The notes beneath the pieces were generated by a model. The model made no database searches and was not told the DNA's origin. It worked only from the letters and a program-made list of their open reading frames with translations. From Clostridia bacterium (GTDB lineage Bacteria; Bacillota; Clostridia; Oscillospirales; Acutalibacteraceae): a stretch of DNA of 64,000 nucleotides. Below, piece after piece: positions 34,840 through 41,881 of this stretch (positions are counted from its first letter, which is position 1; the number at the start of each line of letters is the position of its first letter). Position numbers and translations under genes: made by a program. The stretch lies in the NCBI GenBank assembly GCA_017403065.1, contig JAFQOT010000004.1, positions 1 through 64,000 on the forward strand, given 5' to 3'.

Positions 34840-36762
34840 ATGTCAGAAAAGAAAAAGTTTTATATTACCACAGCTATTGCCTATACATCGCGAAAGCCAC
34901 ATATAGGCAATGCTTACGATATCGTTTTGGCTGATATGATAGCCCGATATAAAAAGCAAATGGGATTTGACGTATTTTTGATGACAGGCTCTGATGAACA
35001 CGGTCAGAAAATCGAAGAATACGCTAAAAATTCGGGTATTTCTCCTAAAGAATATGTTGATAATATTTCAAATGAAATCAAAGGTGTATGGAACAGCCTT
35101 AATACAAGCTATGATAAATTTATACGCACTACAGACGAAGACCACAAAAAATGCGTTCAAAAGATATTTAAAAAGCTTTACGATCAAGGCGATATATATA
35201 AGGGTCACTACGAAGGCAAATACTGTGTACCCTGTGAATCCTTTTTCACTGCATCTCAGCTGGTAGACGGAAAATGCCCCGACTGTTCACGTGAGGTAAT
35301 TGATTCTAAGGAAGAAGCATATTTCTTAAGATTAAGCAAATATCAAGATAAATTATTGGAATATTACCAACAAAATCCTGATTTTATCAAGCCTGAATCA
35401 CGCAAAAATGAAATGATAAATAACTTCTTAAAGCCAGGCCTTTCAGACCTTTGTGTTTCCCGTTCTTCATTCAAATGGGGTATTCCCGTTCCTTTTGATG
35501 ACGGACACGTGGTATATGTATGGATAGACGCCCTTTCAAATTATATTACAGGTATTGGCTACGATCCTGACGGTAGCAGTGAAAAATTCAACAGTCTATG
35601 GCCTGCAGATTTGCACGTTATCGGTAAGGATATTGTACGTTTCCACACAATTTATTGGCCAATTATTCTTATGGCATTAGGACTGCCATTACCTAAACAG
35701 GTATTAGGTCATCCTTGGGTGCTTGTTGGGGAAGATAAAATGTCTAAATCTAAGGGTAATGTAATTTATGCAGACGATTTAGCAAAACGTTTCGGCGTTG
35801 ATGCGGTACGCTATTATCTTCTTTCTGAAATTCCCTACGCGCAGGACGGTACTATAACCTACGAAAGTTTTATAAACAAATTCAATACCGACCTCGCTAA
35901 TACCTTAGGTAACCTTGTTAACCGTTCTGTCGCTATGACTAACAAATATTTCTCTGGCAAGGTTTCAAAGGGTGAAATCTGTGAAGAATGTGACAAAAAT
36001 CTTATTAAAGCTGCCGACCAATGCATTAAGGATTTTTATGAAAAAATGGATTCTTATCACAATGCTGATGCAGTTGAATCTGTTATTAACCTTGCAAAGC
36101 GCTGTAATAAATATATTGACGAAACAACGCCCTGGGCTTTAGCCAAGGACGAAGAAAACCGCGACAGGATTTCAGCCGTTCTTTATAATTTACTTGAATG
36201 CATTCGTCTTTTAGGAATTATGCTTTCCCCGATTATGCCTGAAAGCTGCGACAGTATAAGAGCTCAGCTTAAGGAAAACAACACCACCTTAAAATTTGGC
36301 GAGGTGACAGAATACTCTGTAGACGAGGCTAAACCATTGTTTGCAAGAATAGATACCGAAAAGGTCTTAGCTGAAATTGCCGCCGAGCAAGAGGCAGCAA
36401 AGAAAGCTTCGGAAGCTGAAAATGTAGCCACTATAGAACAAATCACTATTGACGATTTTGCCAAGGTGGAATTAAAGGCTGCTAAAATAACAGCCTGTGA
36501 AGCTGTACCAAAGGCTAAAAAGCTATTAAAGCTTACCTTAGATGATGGCAGCGGCGCAGAAAAAACCGTAGCCTCCGGTATTGCAAAATGGTATAAGCCT
36601 GAGGATTTAATAGGTCATACAGTTATCCTTGTATCCAACCTTAAGCCTGCAAAGCTTTGCTCTGTTGAATCCCAAGGTATGATTTTAGCTGCTGACTGCA
36701 GCGAGGACGATGTTAAGGTATTATTTATTGATAATATACCTGCAGGCAGCAAGATAAGATGA
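34840..36762 (+). CDS. metG: Methionyl-tRNA synthetase with C-terminal tRNA-binding domain
   Basis: A 640-residue class I synthetase. The HIGH-type motif KPHIGNAYDIVLAD lies about 18-31. The zinc knuckle (CVPC about 129, CPDC about 147) and KMSKSKGN about 302-309 follow. The C-terminal EMAP/OB domain (DDFAKVELKAAKITACEAVP to the end) improves tRNA binding. AGGAGG precedes the ATG. It lies 11 bp after the pseudo-ATPase gene and its stop overlaps tatD (ATGA). Confidence 0.97.
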   Translation: MSEKKKFYITTAIAYTSRKPHIGNAYDIVLADMIARYKKQMGFDVFLMTGSDEHGQKIEEYAKNSGISPKEYVDNISNEIKGVWNSLNTSYDKFIRTTDEDHKKCVQKIFKKLYDQGDIYKGHYEGKYCVPCESFFTASQLVDGKCPDCSREVIDSKEEAYFLRLSKYQDKLLEYYQQNPDFIKPESRKNEMINNFLKPGLSDLCVSRSSFKWGIPVPFDDGHVVYVWIDALSNYITGIGYDPDGSSEKFNSLWPADLHVIGKDIVRFHTIYWPIILMALGLPLPKQVLGHPWVLVGEDKMSKSKGNVIYADDLAKRFGVDAVRYYLLSEIPYAQDGTITYESFINKFNTDLANTLGNLVNRSVAMTNKYFSGKVSKGEICEECDKNLIKAADQCIKDFYEKMDSYHNADAVESVINLAKRCNKYIDETTPWALAKDEENRDRISAVLYNLLECIRLLGIMLSPIMPESCDSIRAQLKENNTTLKFGEVTEYSVDEAKPLFARIDTEKVLAEIAAEQEAAKKASEAENVATIEQITIDDFAKVELKAAKITACEAVPKAKKLLKLTLDDGSGAEKTVASGIAKWYKPEDLIGHTVILVSNLKPAKLCSVESQGMILAADCSEDDVKVLFIDNIPAGSKIR

Positions 36763-37544
36763 TAGAATACCTTGACATAACCCCTTTAAAAGAGCCTTTG
36801 ATTTTTGACAGCCACGCTCATTATTACGATGAAAAATTTGATGGCTTTCGCCATAAGCTTTTAGAGGGTATGAAGAAAAGCGGCGTAGGAAAGATTATAA
36901 ATTGCGGCTGTGATTTACAGTCGTGCAAAGACTCAATATTCCTTAGTGAAAAATATGATTACTGCTACTTTGCAGTAGGATATCATCCTGAAAATTTAGA
37001 AAATACCGACCTTAACCCAATTAAAGAAATGGCAACACACGAAAAGTGTGTTGCCATTGGTGAAATCGGTCTTGACTATTATTGGACACAGGATAACAAG
37101 GCTCTTCAGAAAAAAATCTTTGAAGAACAGATAATCTTGGCAAAAGAGCTTGATTTGCCTATAATTGTTCACGACAGGGATGCCCACGCCGACACCTTGG
37201 AAATTTTAAAAAAGCACAAGCCTAAGGGAGTTCTTCATAGCTTTTCGGGAAGTGTGGAAATGGCGCGGGAAATACTTAAAATAGGTATGTATATCGGTAT
37301 AGGGGGAGTTATAACCTTTAAAAATTCAAAGAAGCTTCCTGAAGTTGTAAAAATGCTTCCTGAGGATAAAATTCTTTTAGAAACCGATGCCCCATACCTT
37401 ACACCTGTTCCCTACCGCTCTAAAGTAAATAATTCAGCAATGATATATTTAACCGCCGAAAAAATTGCTCAGCTAAGAGAAACAAAAACTGAGGAAATTC
37501 TAAAAATCACTTACGCTAATGCCAGTCGACTTTTTGGAATTTAA
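36759..37544 (+). CDS. tatD: TatD-family metal-dependent DNase
   Basis: A 261-residue TIM-barrel hydrolase. Metal-site motifs are visible: FDSHAHYYD near the N-terminus, GEIGLDYYW, IIVHDRDAHADT, LHSFSGSVEMA and ETDAPYLTPVPYR. It overlaps metG by 4 bp, a common metG-tatD pairing in Firmicutes, so translation is coupled. Confidence 0.95.
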   Translation: MIEYLDITPLKEPLIFDSHAHYYDEKFDGFRHKLLEGMKKSGVGKIINCGCDLQSCKDSIFLSEKYDYCYFAVGYHPENLENTDLNPIKEMATHEKCVAIGEIGLDYYWTQDNKALQKKIFEEQIILAKELDLPIIVHDRDAHADTLEILKKHKPKGVLHSFSGSVEMAREILKIGMYIGIGGVITFKNSKKLPEVVKMLPEDKILLETDAPYLTPVPYRSKVNNSAMIYLTAEKIAQLRETKTEEILKITYANASRLFGI

Positions 37545-37552
37545 ATAATTTT

Positions 37553-38128
37553 ATGGGTAAAAAAATGAAATGGTTTAAATTTGATATTAGAAATTTATCT
37601 GATGATGAATATTTTATGTATTACTCAACTCTTTCCTCAGACAGATTAGAGAAAATCGACTCTCTTAAAAACAACAAAGATAAAAAGCTTTCTTTAGCGG
37701 GGGAAATTTTGGCAAAAAAAGCCGTAAGCGAAATTTTAAGTTTAAATAAAGAAGAATTGCAAATAAAAAATCTGCCTGACGGTAAACCCTATCTTGAAAA
37801 TATATCATTAAATTTAAGCATAAGTCATTCGGGAGATTTCGCTGTCTGCGCTGTAAGTAAAAAGCCTGTAGGAATTGATATTCAATTAAAAAGAGATATC
37901 AGTTTAGAGGTTGCAAAAAAGTTTTGTAACCAAGATGAATTAAACTATATCAATTCCTCAAACACTAAAAACGAACAGCAAAACCGTTTTTACGAAATTT
38001 GGACAGCCAAAGAAGCGGGATTTAAATGCGGTATAGCAAAAAGCTTTAAGAATATAAATACCTTAGCGTTAAATAAAGAATATCACGATTTTGAAAATTA
38101 TAAAGTATGCATTGTAAAAGGAAAATAA
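37553..38128 (+). CDS. 4'-phosphopantetheinyl transferase, Sfp type
   Basis: A 191-residue enzyme that attaches phosphopantetheine to carrier proteins. The core is SLNLSISHSGDFAVCAVSKK, VGIDIQ (metal Asp) and FYEIWTAKEAGFKC (Glu and Lys). It is shorter than B. subtilis Sfp (224). It lies between tatD and luxS in the operon. No NRPS or PKS is in the window, so the fatty-acid acyl carrier protein or an unseen pathway may be the target. ATG 37565 is an alternative start. Confidence 0.88.
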   Translation: MGKKMKWFKFDIRNLSDDEYFMYYSTLSSDRLEKIDSLKNNKDKKLSLAGEILAKKAVSEILSLNKEELQIKNLPDGKPYLENISLNLSISHSGDFAVCAVSKKPVGIDIQLKRDISLEVAKKFCNQDELNYINSSNTKNEQQNRFYEIWTAKEAGFKCGIAKSFKNINTLALNKEYHDFENYKVCIVKGK

Positions 38129-38130
38129 AT

Positions 38131-38595
38131 ATGGAAAAAATACAAAGCTTTAAAATAGACCATTTAAAATTGATGCCAGGTCTTTACGTATCAAGAAAAG
38201 ATATAAAGGATACGGTTACCGTAACCACCTTTGATATGCGAATTACCGCGCCTAACCGCCAGCCTGTAATCGATATGCCGGCGCTTCACACTATTGAGCA
38301 TCTTGGCGCTACATTTTTGCGTAACAGCAACGTAAGTGAAGATATAGTTTATTTCGGACCTATGGGATGCCGAACCGGTTTTTATATTGTTATGTTCGGT
38401 GATTTGAAATCCGAGGATGTATATCCCCTTGTGTCGCAAATGTGTGATTTTATTATTGATTATCAGGGCGAGATACCAGGCGCGACACCTGCAGAATGCG
38501 GTAATTTCAGCGAACAAAACTTAAATATGGCTAAATATTATATATCGGCATATAAGAGTGAATTAACACAAAATAAACGTTTTAAATACGACTAA
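38131..38595 (+). CDS. luxS: S-ribosylhomocysteine lyase (LuxS)
   Basis: A 154-residue enzyme of the activated methyl cycle that splits S-ribosylhomocysteine and yields the AI-2 precursor. Metal ligands are HTIEH (about 54-58) and Cys in PAECGNF (about 125). The catalytic Cys lies in GPMGCRTGFY. The ATG at 38131 follows AAAGGA and lies 3 bp after the PPTase stop; the earlier frame start overlaps that gene. It is last in the operon. Confidence 0.96.
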   Translation: MEKIQSFKIDHLKLMPGLYVSRKDIKDTVTVTTFDMRITAPNRQPVIDMPALHTIEHLGATFLRNSNVSEDIVYFGPMGCRTGFYIVMFGDLKSEDVYPLVSQMCDFIIDYQGEIPGATPAECGNFSEQNLNMAKYYISAYKSELTQNKRFKYD

Positions 38596-38628
38596 AATTA
38601 AAAAAATTGTAAAAAAATAAAATAATGC

Positions 38629-38657
38629 TTGATTTTATCATTTAGTTGTGATATTAT
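38629..38657 (+). promoter_or_regulatory. Promoter of tRNA-Arg
   Basis: TTGATT (38629-38634) and TATTAT (38652-38657) are 17 bp apart, about 30 bp upstream of the tRNA. Confidence 0.7.
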
Positions 38658-38686
38658 ACTATGGCAGTCAAAAAAAGACTGCATTT

Positions 38687-38763
38687 GCGCTGATAGCTCA
38701 GCTGGATAGAGCGTCTGGCTACGGACCAGAAGGTCGGGAGTTCGAATCTTCTTCAGCGCGCCA
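38687..38763 (+). tRNA. tRNA-Arg (anticodon ACG)
   Basis: The acceptor stem GCGCTGA (38687-38693) pairs with TCAGCGC (38753-38759). The anticodon loop CTACGGA carries ACG at 38721-38723; its A34 should be edited to inosine. CCA is encoded at 38761-38763. A terminator and the second hairpin array follow. Confidence 0.97.
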
Positions 38764-38764
38764 G

Positions 38765-38797
38765 AAAAACCGACTTGTTTCGACAAGTCGGTTTTTC
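38765..38797 (+). terminator. Terminator after tRNA-Arg
   Basis: AAAAACCGACTTGT and ACAAGTCGGTTTTT form a 14-bp stem with a TTCG loop starting two bases after the tRNA CCA. Confidence 0.92.
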
Positions 38798-38942
38798 AAT
38801 GAAATTCGTCTTGCGGCGAGTGAAATAGCTTCGCTATGAAATACGTTATGCGTATGAAATACTTGCTTCGCAAATGTTTAAGAGGCGAATTTCATAATCC
38901 GTAAGGATTATTTCATATTTTTCGCAAGAAAAATATTTCATT
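38798..38942. repeat. Hairpin array with inverted linkers (locus 2)
   Basis: The architecture matches locus 1 but the linker differs. On the left, TGAAAT or ATGAAATA separates hairpins such as AGCTTCGCT, TACGTTATGCGTA and TTGCTTCGCAA. On the right, ATTTCAT separates AATCCGTAAGGATT and ATTTTTCGCAAGAAAAAT. Left and right linkers are reverse complements around about 38877-38890. Like locus 1, it begins directly after a tRNA terminator. No coding potential. Confidence 0.85.
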
Positions 38943-39011
38943 AAAAACATGTAGGGGTTTGAACCCATAGGTAAATAATTCAAATGGGTATTAAATTTGT
39001 GCACCCTTTTC
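38943..39011. other. Short non-coding gap between array 2 and the copA terminator
   Basis: No gene is seen. On the minus strand, GGGTTCAAACCCC (complement of about 38952-38964) resembles a tRNA T-arm, but no acceptor or anticodon stem accompanies it. Confidence 0.3.
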
Positions 39012-39042
39012 AAAAAACCAAGTCTTCGGACTTGGTTTTTTT
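39012..39042 (-). terminator. Terminator of copA
   Basis: AAAAAACCAAGTC and GACTTGGTTTTTT form a 13-bp stem with a TTCG loop, ending 6 bp after the copA stop codon. Confidence 0.9.
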
Positions 39043-39047
39043 ATAAC

Positions 39048-39257
39048 TCAAATAATATCCGTAACCTTAAAATCCTTAGCCTCAACAGCTTGCTTTAAAA
39101 TCTCGTCATTAACCTCAAAGCTTAAAGTGATTTGAGCTATACCCTCTTTATGACTTACGTCAGCCTGAGCCACACCGTCAATGCCCTCTAAAGCTTTTTT
39201 AACAGTAGCTTCGCAATGAGGACACATCATACCCTCTATTTTAATTGTCTTTTTCAT
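39048..39257 (-). CDS. Possible free CopZ-like chaperone from an internal start in copA
   Basis: Within the 3' end of copA, an in-frame ATG at 39257 follows AAGGGTG (complement of 39267-39273) at a suitable distance. Translation from here would give a 69-residue copper chaperone (MKKTIKIEGMMCPHC and so on), matching free CopZ in length. The copA frame runs through without a stop, so both a fused and a free domain are possible. This is inference. Confidence 0.35.
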   Translation of the reverse strand: MKKTIKIEGMMCPHCEATVKKALEGIDGVAQADVSHKEGIAQITLSFEVNDEILKQAVEAKDFKVTDII

Positions 39258-41522
39258 AATTTTTTTCACCCTTTTATGTCTGATTTTTTTATCTCTTTTA
39301 GAATTGTAAATCTTTATAAAATTTAACCTTAGCGCATTTGATACCACAAAAAAGCTTGAAAAGCTCATACAAGCGGCGGCAAACATTGGGTTTAATTCTA
39401 ACCTTAGGTTATTTATAAATAATCCTGCCGCTAAAGGTATGCCGATCAAATTATAACCAAACGCCCAGAATAAATTTTGCTTTATATTTGTAAGCACCCT
39501 TCTGCTAAGTCTGATTGCCGCTGCAACGTCAGTAAGGCGGCTTTTCATAACAACTACATCAGCAGCATCTATAGCAACATCGGCGCCCGTTCCAATAGCT
39601 ATTCCCATATCAGCTACTGTCAGGGCAGGAGCATCGTTTATACCGTCCCCCACCATCGTAACCTTGCCCTTTTGCTGAAGGTTTTTGATTATATTTCCTT
39701 TATCCTGGGGCTTGGTGTCAGCATATACCTCGTCAACGCCGGCAATTTTGCCTATTGCATTGGCAGTCCTTTCATTATCCCCCGTAAGCATAACAACCTT
39801 TATTCCCATATTTTTCATCTGCTCTATCGCCTGACTGCTGTCTTGCTTAACGGTATCTGCCACAGCAATTATTCCCAAAAGCTTATCGTTTTCAGCAAAA
39901 TACAGGGGTGTTTTTCCCTGGCTTGCCAAACTGTTCGCAATATTTAAAAGGTCGCTTGGTATAGTAATGTTTTCTGACACAAATTGGGCATTACCGCCAT
40001 AAATCAGGCTATCATTCAATAACCCCTTGAGCCCGTTGCCCGAAACGGATTTAAAATTTTCGATTTCTAAAGGTTTGACGCCCTTTTCTTTGGAATATTC
40101 TGTTATGGCTTTAGCCAATGGATGCTCGCTGTTTTTTTCAAGGCTAACTGCTACCGAAATAAGCCTTTCTTTTTCCTCATAAGCAGGAATAACATCTGTA
40201 ACCTTTGGAAGACCAAGGGTTATAGTTCCCGTTTTATCTAGGGCAATAATCTGTGTTTTACCAACCGCCTCTAAGGAAGCTGCTGTTTTAAAAAGTATCC
40301 CGTTTTTAGCACCTACACCGCTTCCAACCATAATAGCAACAGGGGTAGCAAGCCCTAAAGCACAGGGACAGCTTATCACAAGTACAGATATTGCTCTTGC
40401 CAAAGCAAAGCCAAAGCTTTGACCCAGCATAAACCATACAAAAAATGTTATTAAAGCTAATATAATTACTACAGGTACAAAAACACCTGAAACCTTATGG
40501 GCAATTTTTGCAATAGGAGCCTTTGTTGCGGCAGCGTCGCTTACGATTTTTATTATTTGGGAAAGGGTAGTATCCTCACCTACCCGCAATGCTTTACAAT
40601 AAAGCACACCCGACTGGTTTATAGTGCCTGATGATACATTATCCCCTGTTTTTTTGTCTACAGGGATACTCTCTCCCGTGAGGGATGACTCATCAACTGC
40701 GCTTTCTCCCTTTGTGACAATACCGTCTACAGCAATACTTTCACCTGGGCGTACTATAAATATATCCCCTATTTTTACATCAGTGGCCACAACGCTTATT
40801 TCTTCACCTTCGCGCAAAACATTAGCCGTTTTAGGCGCTAAAGCTATCAGGCTTTTTATAGCATTTGTTGTTTTTCCTTTAGATTTTTCTTCTAACAGCT
40901 TACCTACTGTAACAAGGGTAAGCACCATTGCGGCTGACTCAAAGTACAAATCATGTAGCTGATGAAAGGCAGAACTGGTTTCCCCCGCTATAAGCAGACT
41001 ACTCATAGAAAACAAGGCCCAACAGCTGTAAATAAAGGCTGCCGCAGACCCTAACGCCACCAAAGTATCCATATTAGGCGAACGGTTAATCAATCCCTTA
41101 AATCCGTTTATAAAAAACTTTTGATTGATTACCATTATTAAAGCAGAAAGCAAAAGCTGTATAAGACCTATAGACATAGGATTTTTAGATAACGCATCGG
41201 GTAACCTAAATCCCCACATTGTATGCCCCATAGAAAAGTACATTAAAATTACAAGTAATATTACCGACCATATAAGCCTTATTTTAATACCCTTGAATTT
41301 ATCTTTTTCATTTACATTTTCACTATTAACAGATTTTGTCTCACCTTTTATATTGGCAGAATACCCCGCCTTTTTAACCGCATTTATTATATCCTCCGAA
41401 GACGCTGTACCCTCAACACCCATAGAATTTGTCAACAGATTTACCGAACAGGAGGTCACACCCTCTACCTTAGATACAGCAGACTCTACACGTGCGCTAC
41501 AGGCAGCGCAGCTCATTCCCAA
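39048..41522 (-). CDS. copA: Copper-translocating P-type ATPase with N- and C-terminal HMA domains
   Basis: An 824-residue P1B copper exporter. The N-terminal metal-binding domain has GMSCAACSARV. Eight membrane segments include the copper motif SCPCALGLATP, followed by DKTGTITLG, SEHPLAKAI, LTGDNERTA and VGDGINDAPALTVADMG. A second metal-binding domain, EGMMCPHCEATVKKAL, closes the C-terminus. The start is uncertain. The listed TTG at 41522 is too far from GGAGGG (41552-41547). The family-like N-terminus (KRFDVLGMSC) would start at an ATA at 41540, six bases after that site. Confidence 0.93.
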   Translation of the reverse strand: MGMSCAACSARVESAVSKVEGVTSCSVNLLTNSMGVEGTASSEDIINAVKKAGYSANIKGETKSVNSENVNEKDKFKGIKIRLIWSVILLVILMYFSMGHTMWGFRLPDALSKNPMSIGLIQLLLSALIMVINQKFFINGFKGLINRSPNMDTLVALGSAAAFIYSCWALFSMSSLLIAGETSSAFHQLHDLYFESAAMVLTLVTVGKLLEEKSKGKTTNAIKSLIALAPKTANVLREGEEISVVATDVKIGDIFIVRPGESIAVDGIVTKGESAVDESSLTGESIPVDKKTGDNVSSGTINQSGVLYCKALRVGEDTTLSQIIKIVSDAAATKAPIAKIAHKVSGVFVPVVIILALITFFVWFMLGQSFGFALARAISVLVISCPCALGLATPVAIMVGSGVGAKNGILFKTAASLEAVGKTQIIALDKTGTITLGLPKVTDVIPAYEEKERLISVAVSLEKNSEHPLAKAITEYSKEKGVKPLEIENFKSVSGNGLKGLLNDSLIYGGNAQFVSENITIPSDLLNIANSLASQGKTPLYFAENDKLLGIIAVADTVKQDSSQAIEQMKNMGIKVVMLTGDNERTANAIGKIAGVDEVYADTKPQDKGNIIKNLQQKGKVTMVGDGINDAPALTVADMGIAIGTGADVAIDAADVVVMKSRLTDVAAAIRLSRRVLTNIKQNLFWAFGYNLIGIPLAAGLFINNLRLELNPMFAAACMSFSSFFVVSNALRLNFIKIYNSKRDKKIRHKRVKKIMKKTIKIEGMMCPHCEATVKKALEGIDGVAQADVSHKEGIAQITLSFEVNDEILKQAVEAKDFKVTDII

Positions 41523-41562
41523 AACATCGAACCGTTTTATTTTTATCCCTCCAAAAAAGAGA

Positions 41563-41592
41563 AGTTATGGTTAGCCAAAGCTAACCATAACT
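41563..41592 (-). promoter_or_regulatory. Copper-type operator: 13-bp perfect inverted repeat
   Basis: AGTTATGGTTAGC and GCTAACCATAACT are perfect inverted copies around CAAA. The repeat starts one base downstream of the copA -10 box and covers the transcript start, the classical place for a repressor. No CsoR or CopY gene lies nearby, so the repressor is unknown. The repeat could also fold in the mRNA just before the ribosome site. Confidence 0.7.
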
Positions 41593-41621
41593 ATGATAAT
41601 CCTTTTTTAAATTTTTGTCAA
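41593..41621 (-). promoter_or_regulatory. Sigma-A promoter of copA
   Basis: On the minus strand, TTGACA (41621-41616) and TATCAT (41598-41593) are 17 bp apart, immediately upstream of the inverted repeat. The -35 box lies only 4 bp beyond the last gene of the phage module. Confidence 0.8.
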
Positions 41622-41625
41622 GTTT

Positions 41626-41877
41626 TCATTGAGATGAATCCAAGTATCCGTAGTTGTATTTTTCTTGTTTTTCTATATGTTGAATTCTGCGGTTAATATT
41701 GCTTATTTTTTCTTCTAAAACAGGAATTTTAGAGGAAATTACATTCTGGCTGTCGACCTTTTTTTCCAACTGTTCAAGTCGGTACTGAGTCAATTTACTT
41801 GAGGCGATAATGCCCCCTGCCGTACCCACAAGAGTGCCTAAAAAAGAAATTATTGCCACTACCACTGTGCTTTCCAT
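41626..41877 (-). CDS. Phage holin/XhlA-like small membrane protein
   Basis: An 83-residue protein with one N-terminal hydrophobic segment (VVVAIISFLGTLVGTAGGIIAS) followed by a coiled-coil-like heptad region. This resembles phage XhlA or holin-accessory proteins. It is the last gene of the phage module. No endolysin accompanies it, so a lysis role is uncertain; it may be a membrane anchor or structural part. Confidence 0.55.
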   Translation of the reverse strand: MESTVVVAIISFLGTLVGTAGGIIASSKLTQYRLEQLEKKVDSQNVISSKIPVLEEKISNINRRIQHIEKQEKYNYGYLDSSQ

Positions 41878-41881
41878 AAAA

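Noticed and set aside
38943-38970. tRNA fragment or attachment site near array 2
   Set aside because: Only a T-arm-like GGGTTCAAACCCC is present. There is no acceptor, D or anticodon arm, and no matching tRNA end to form an att repeat.
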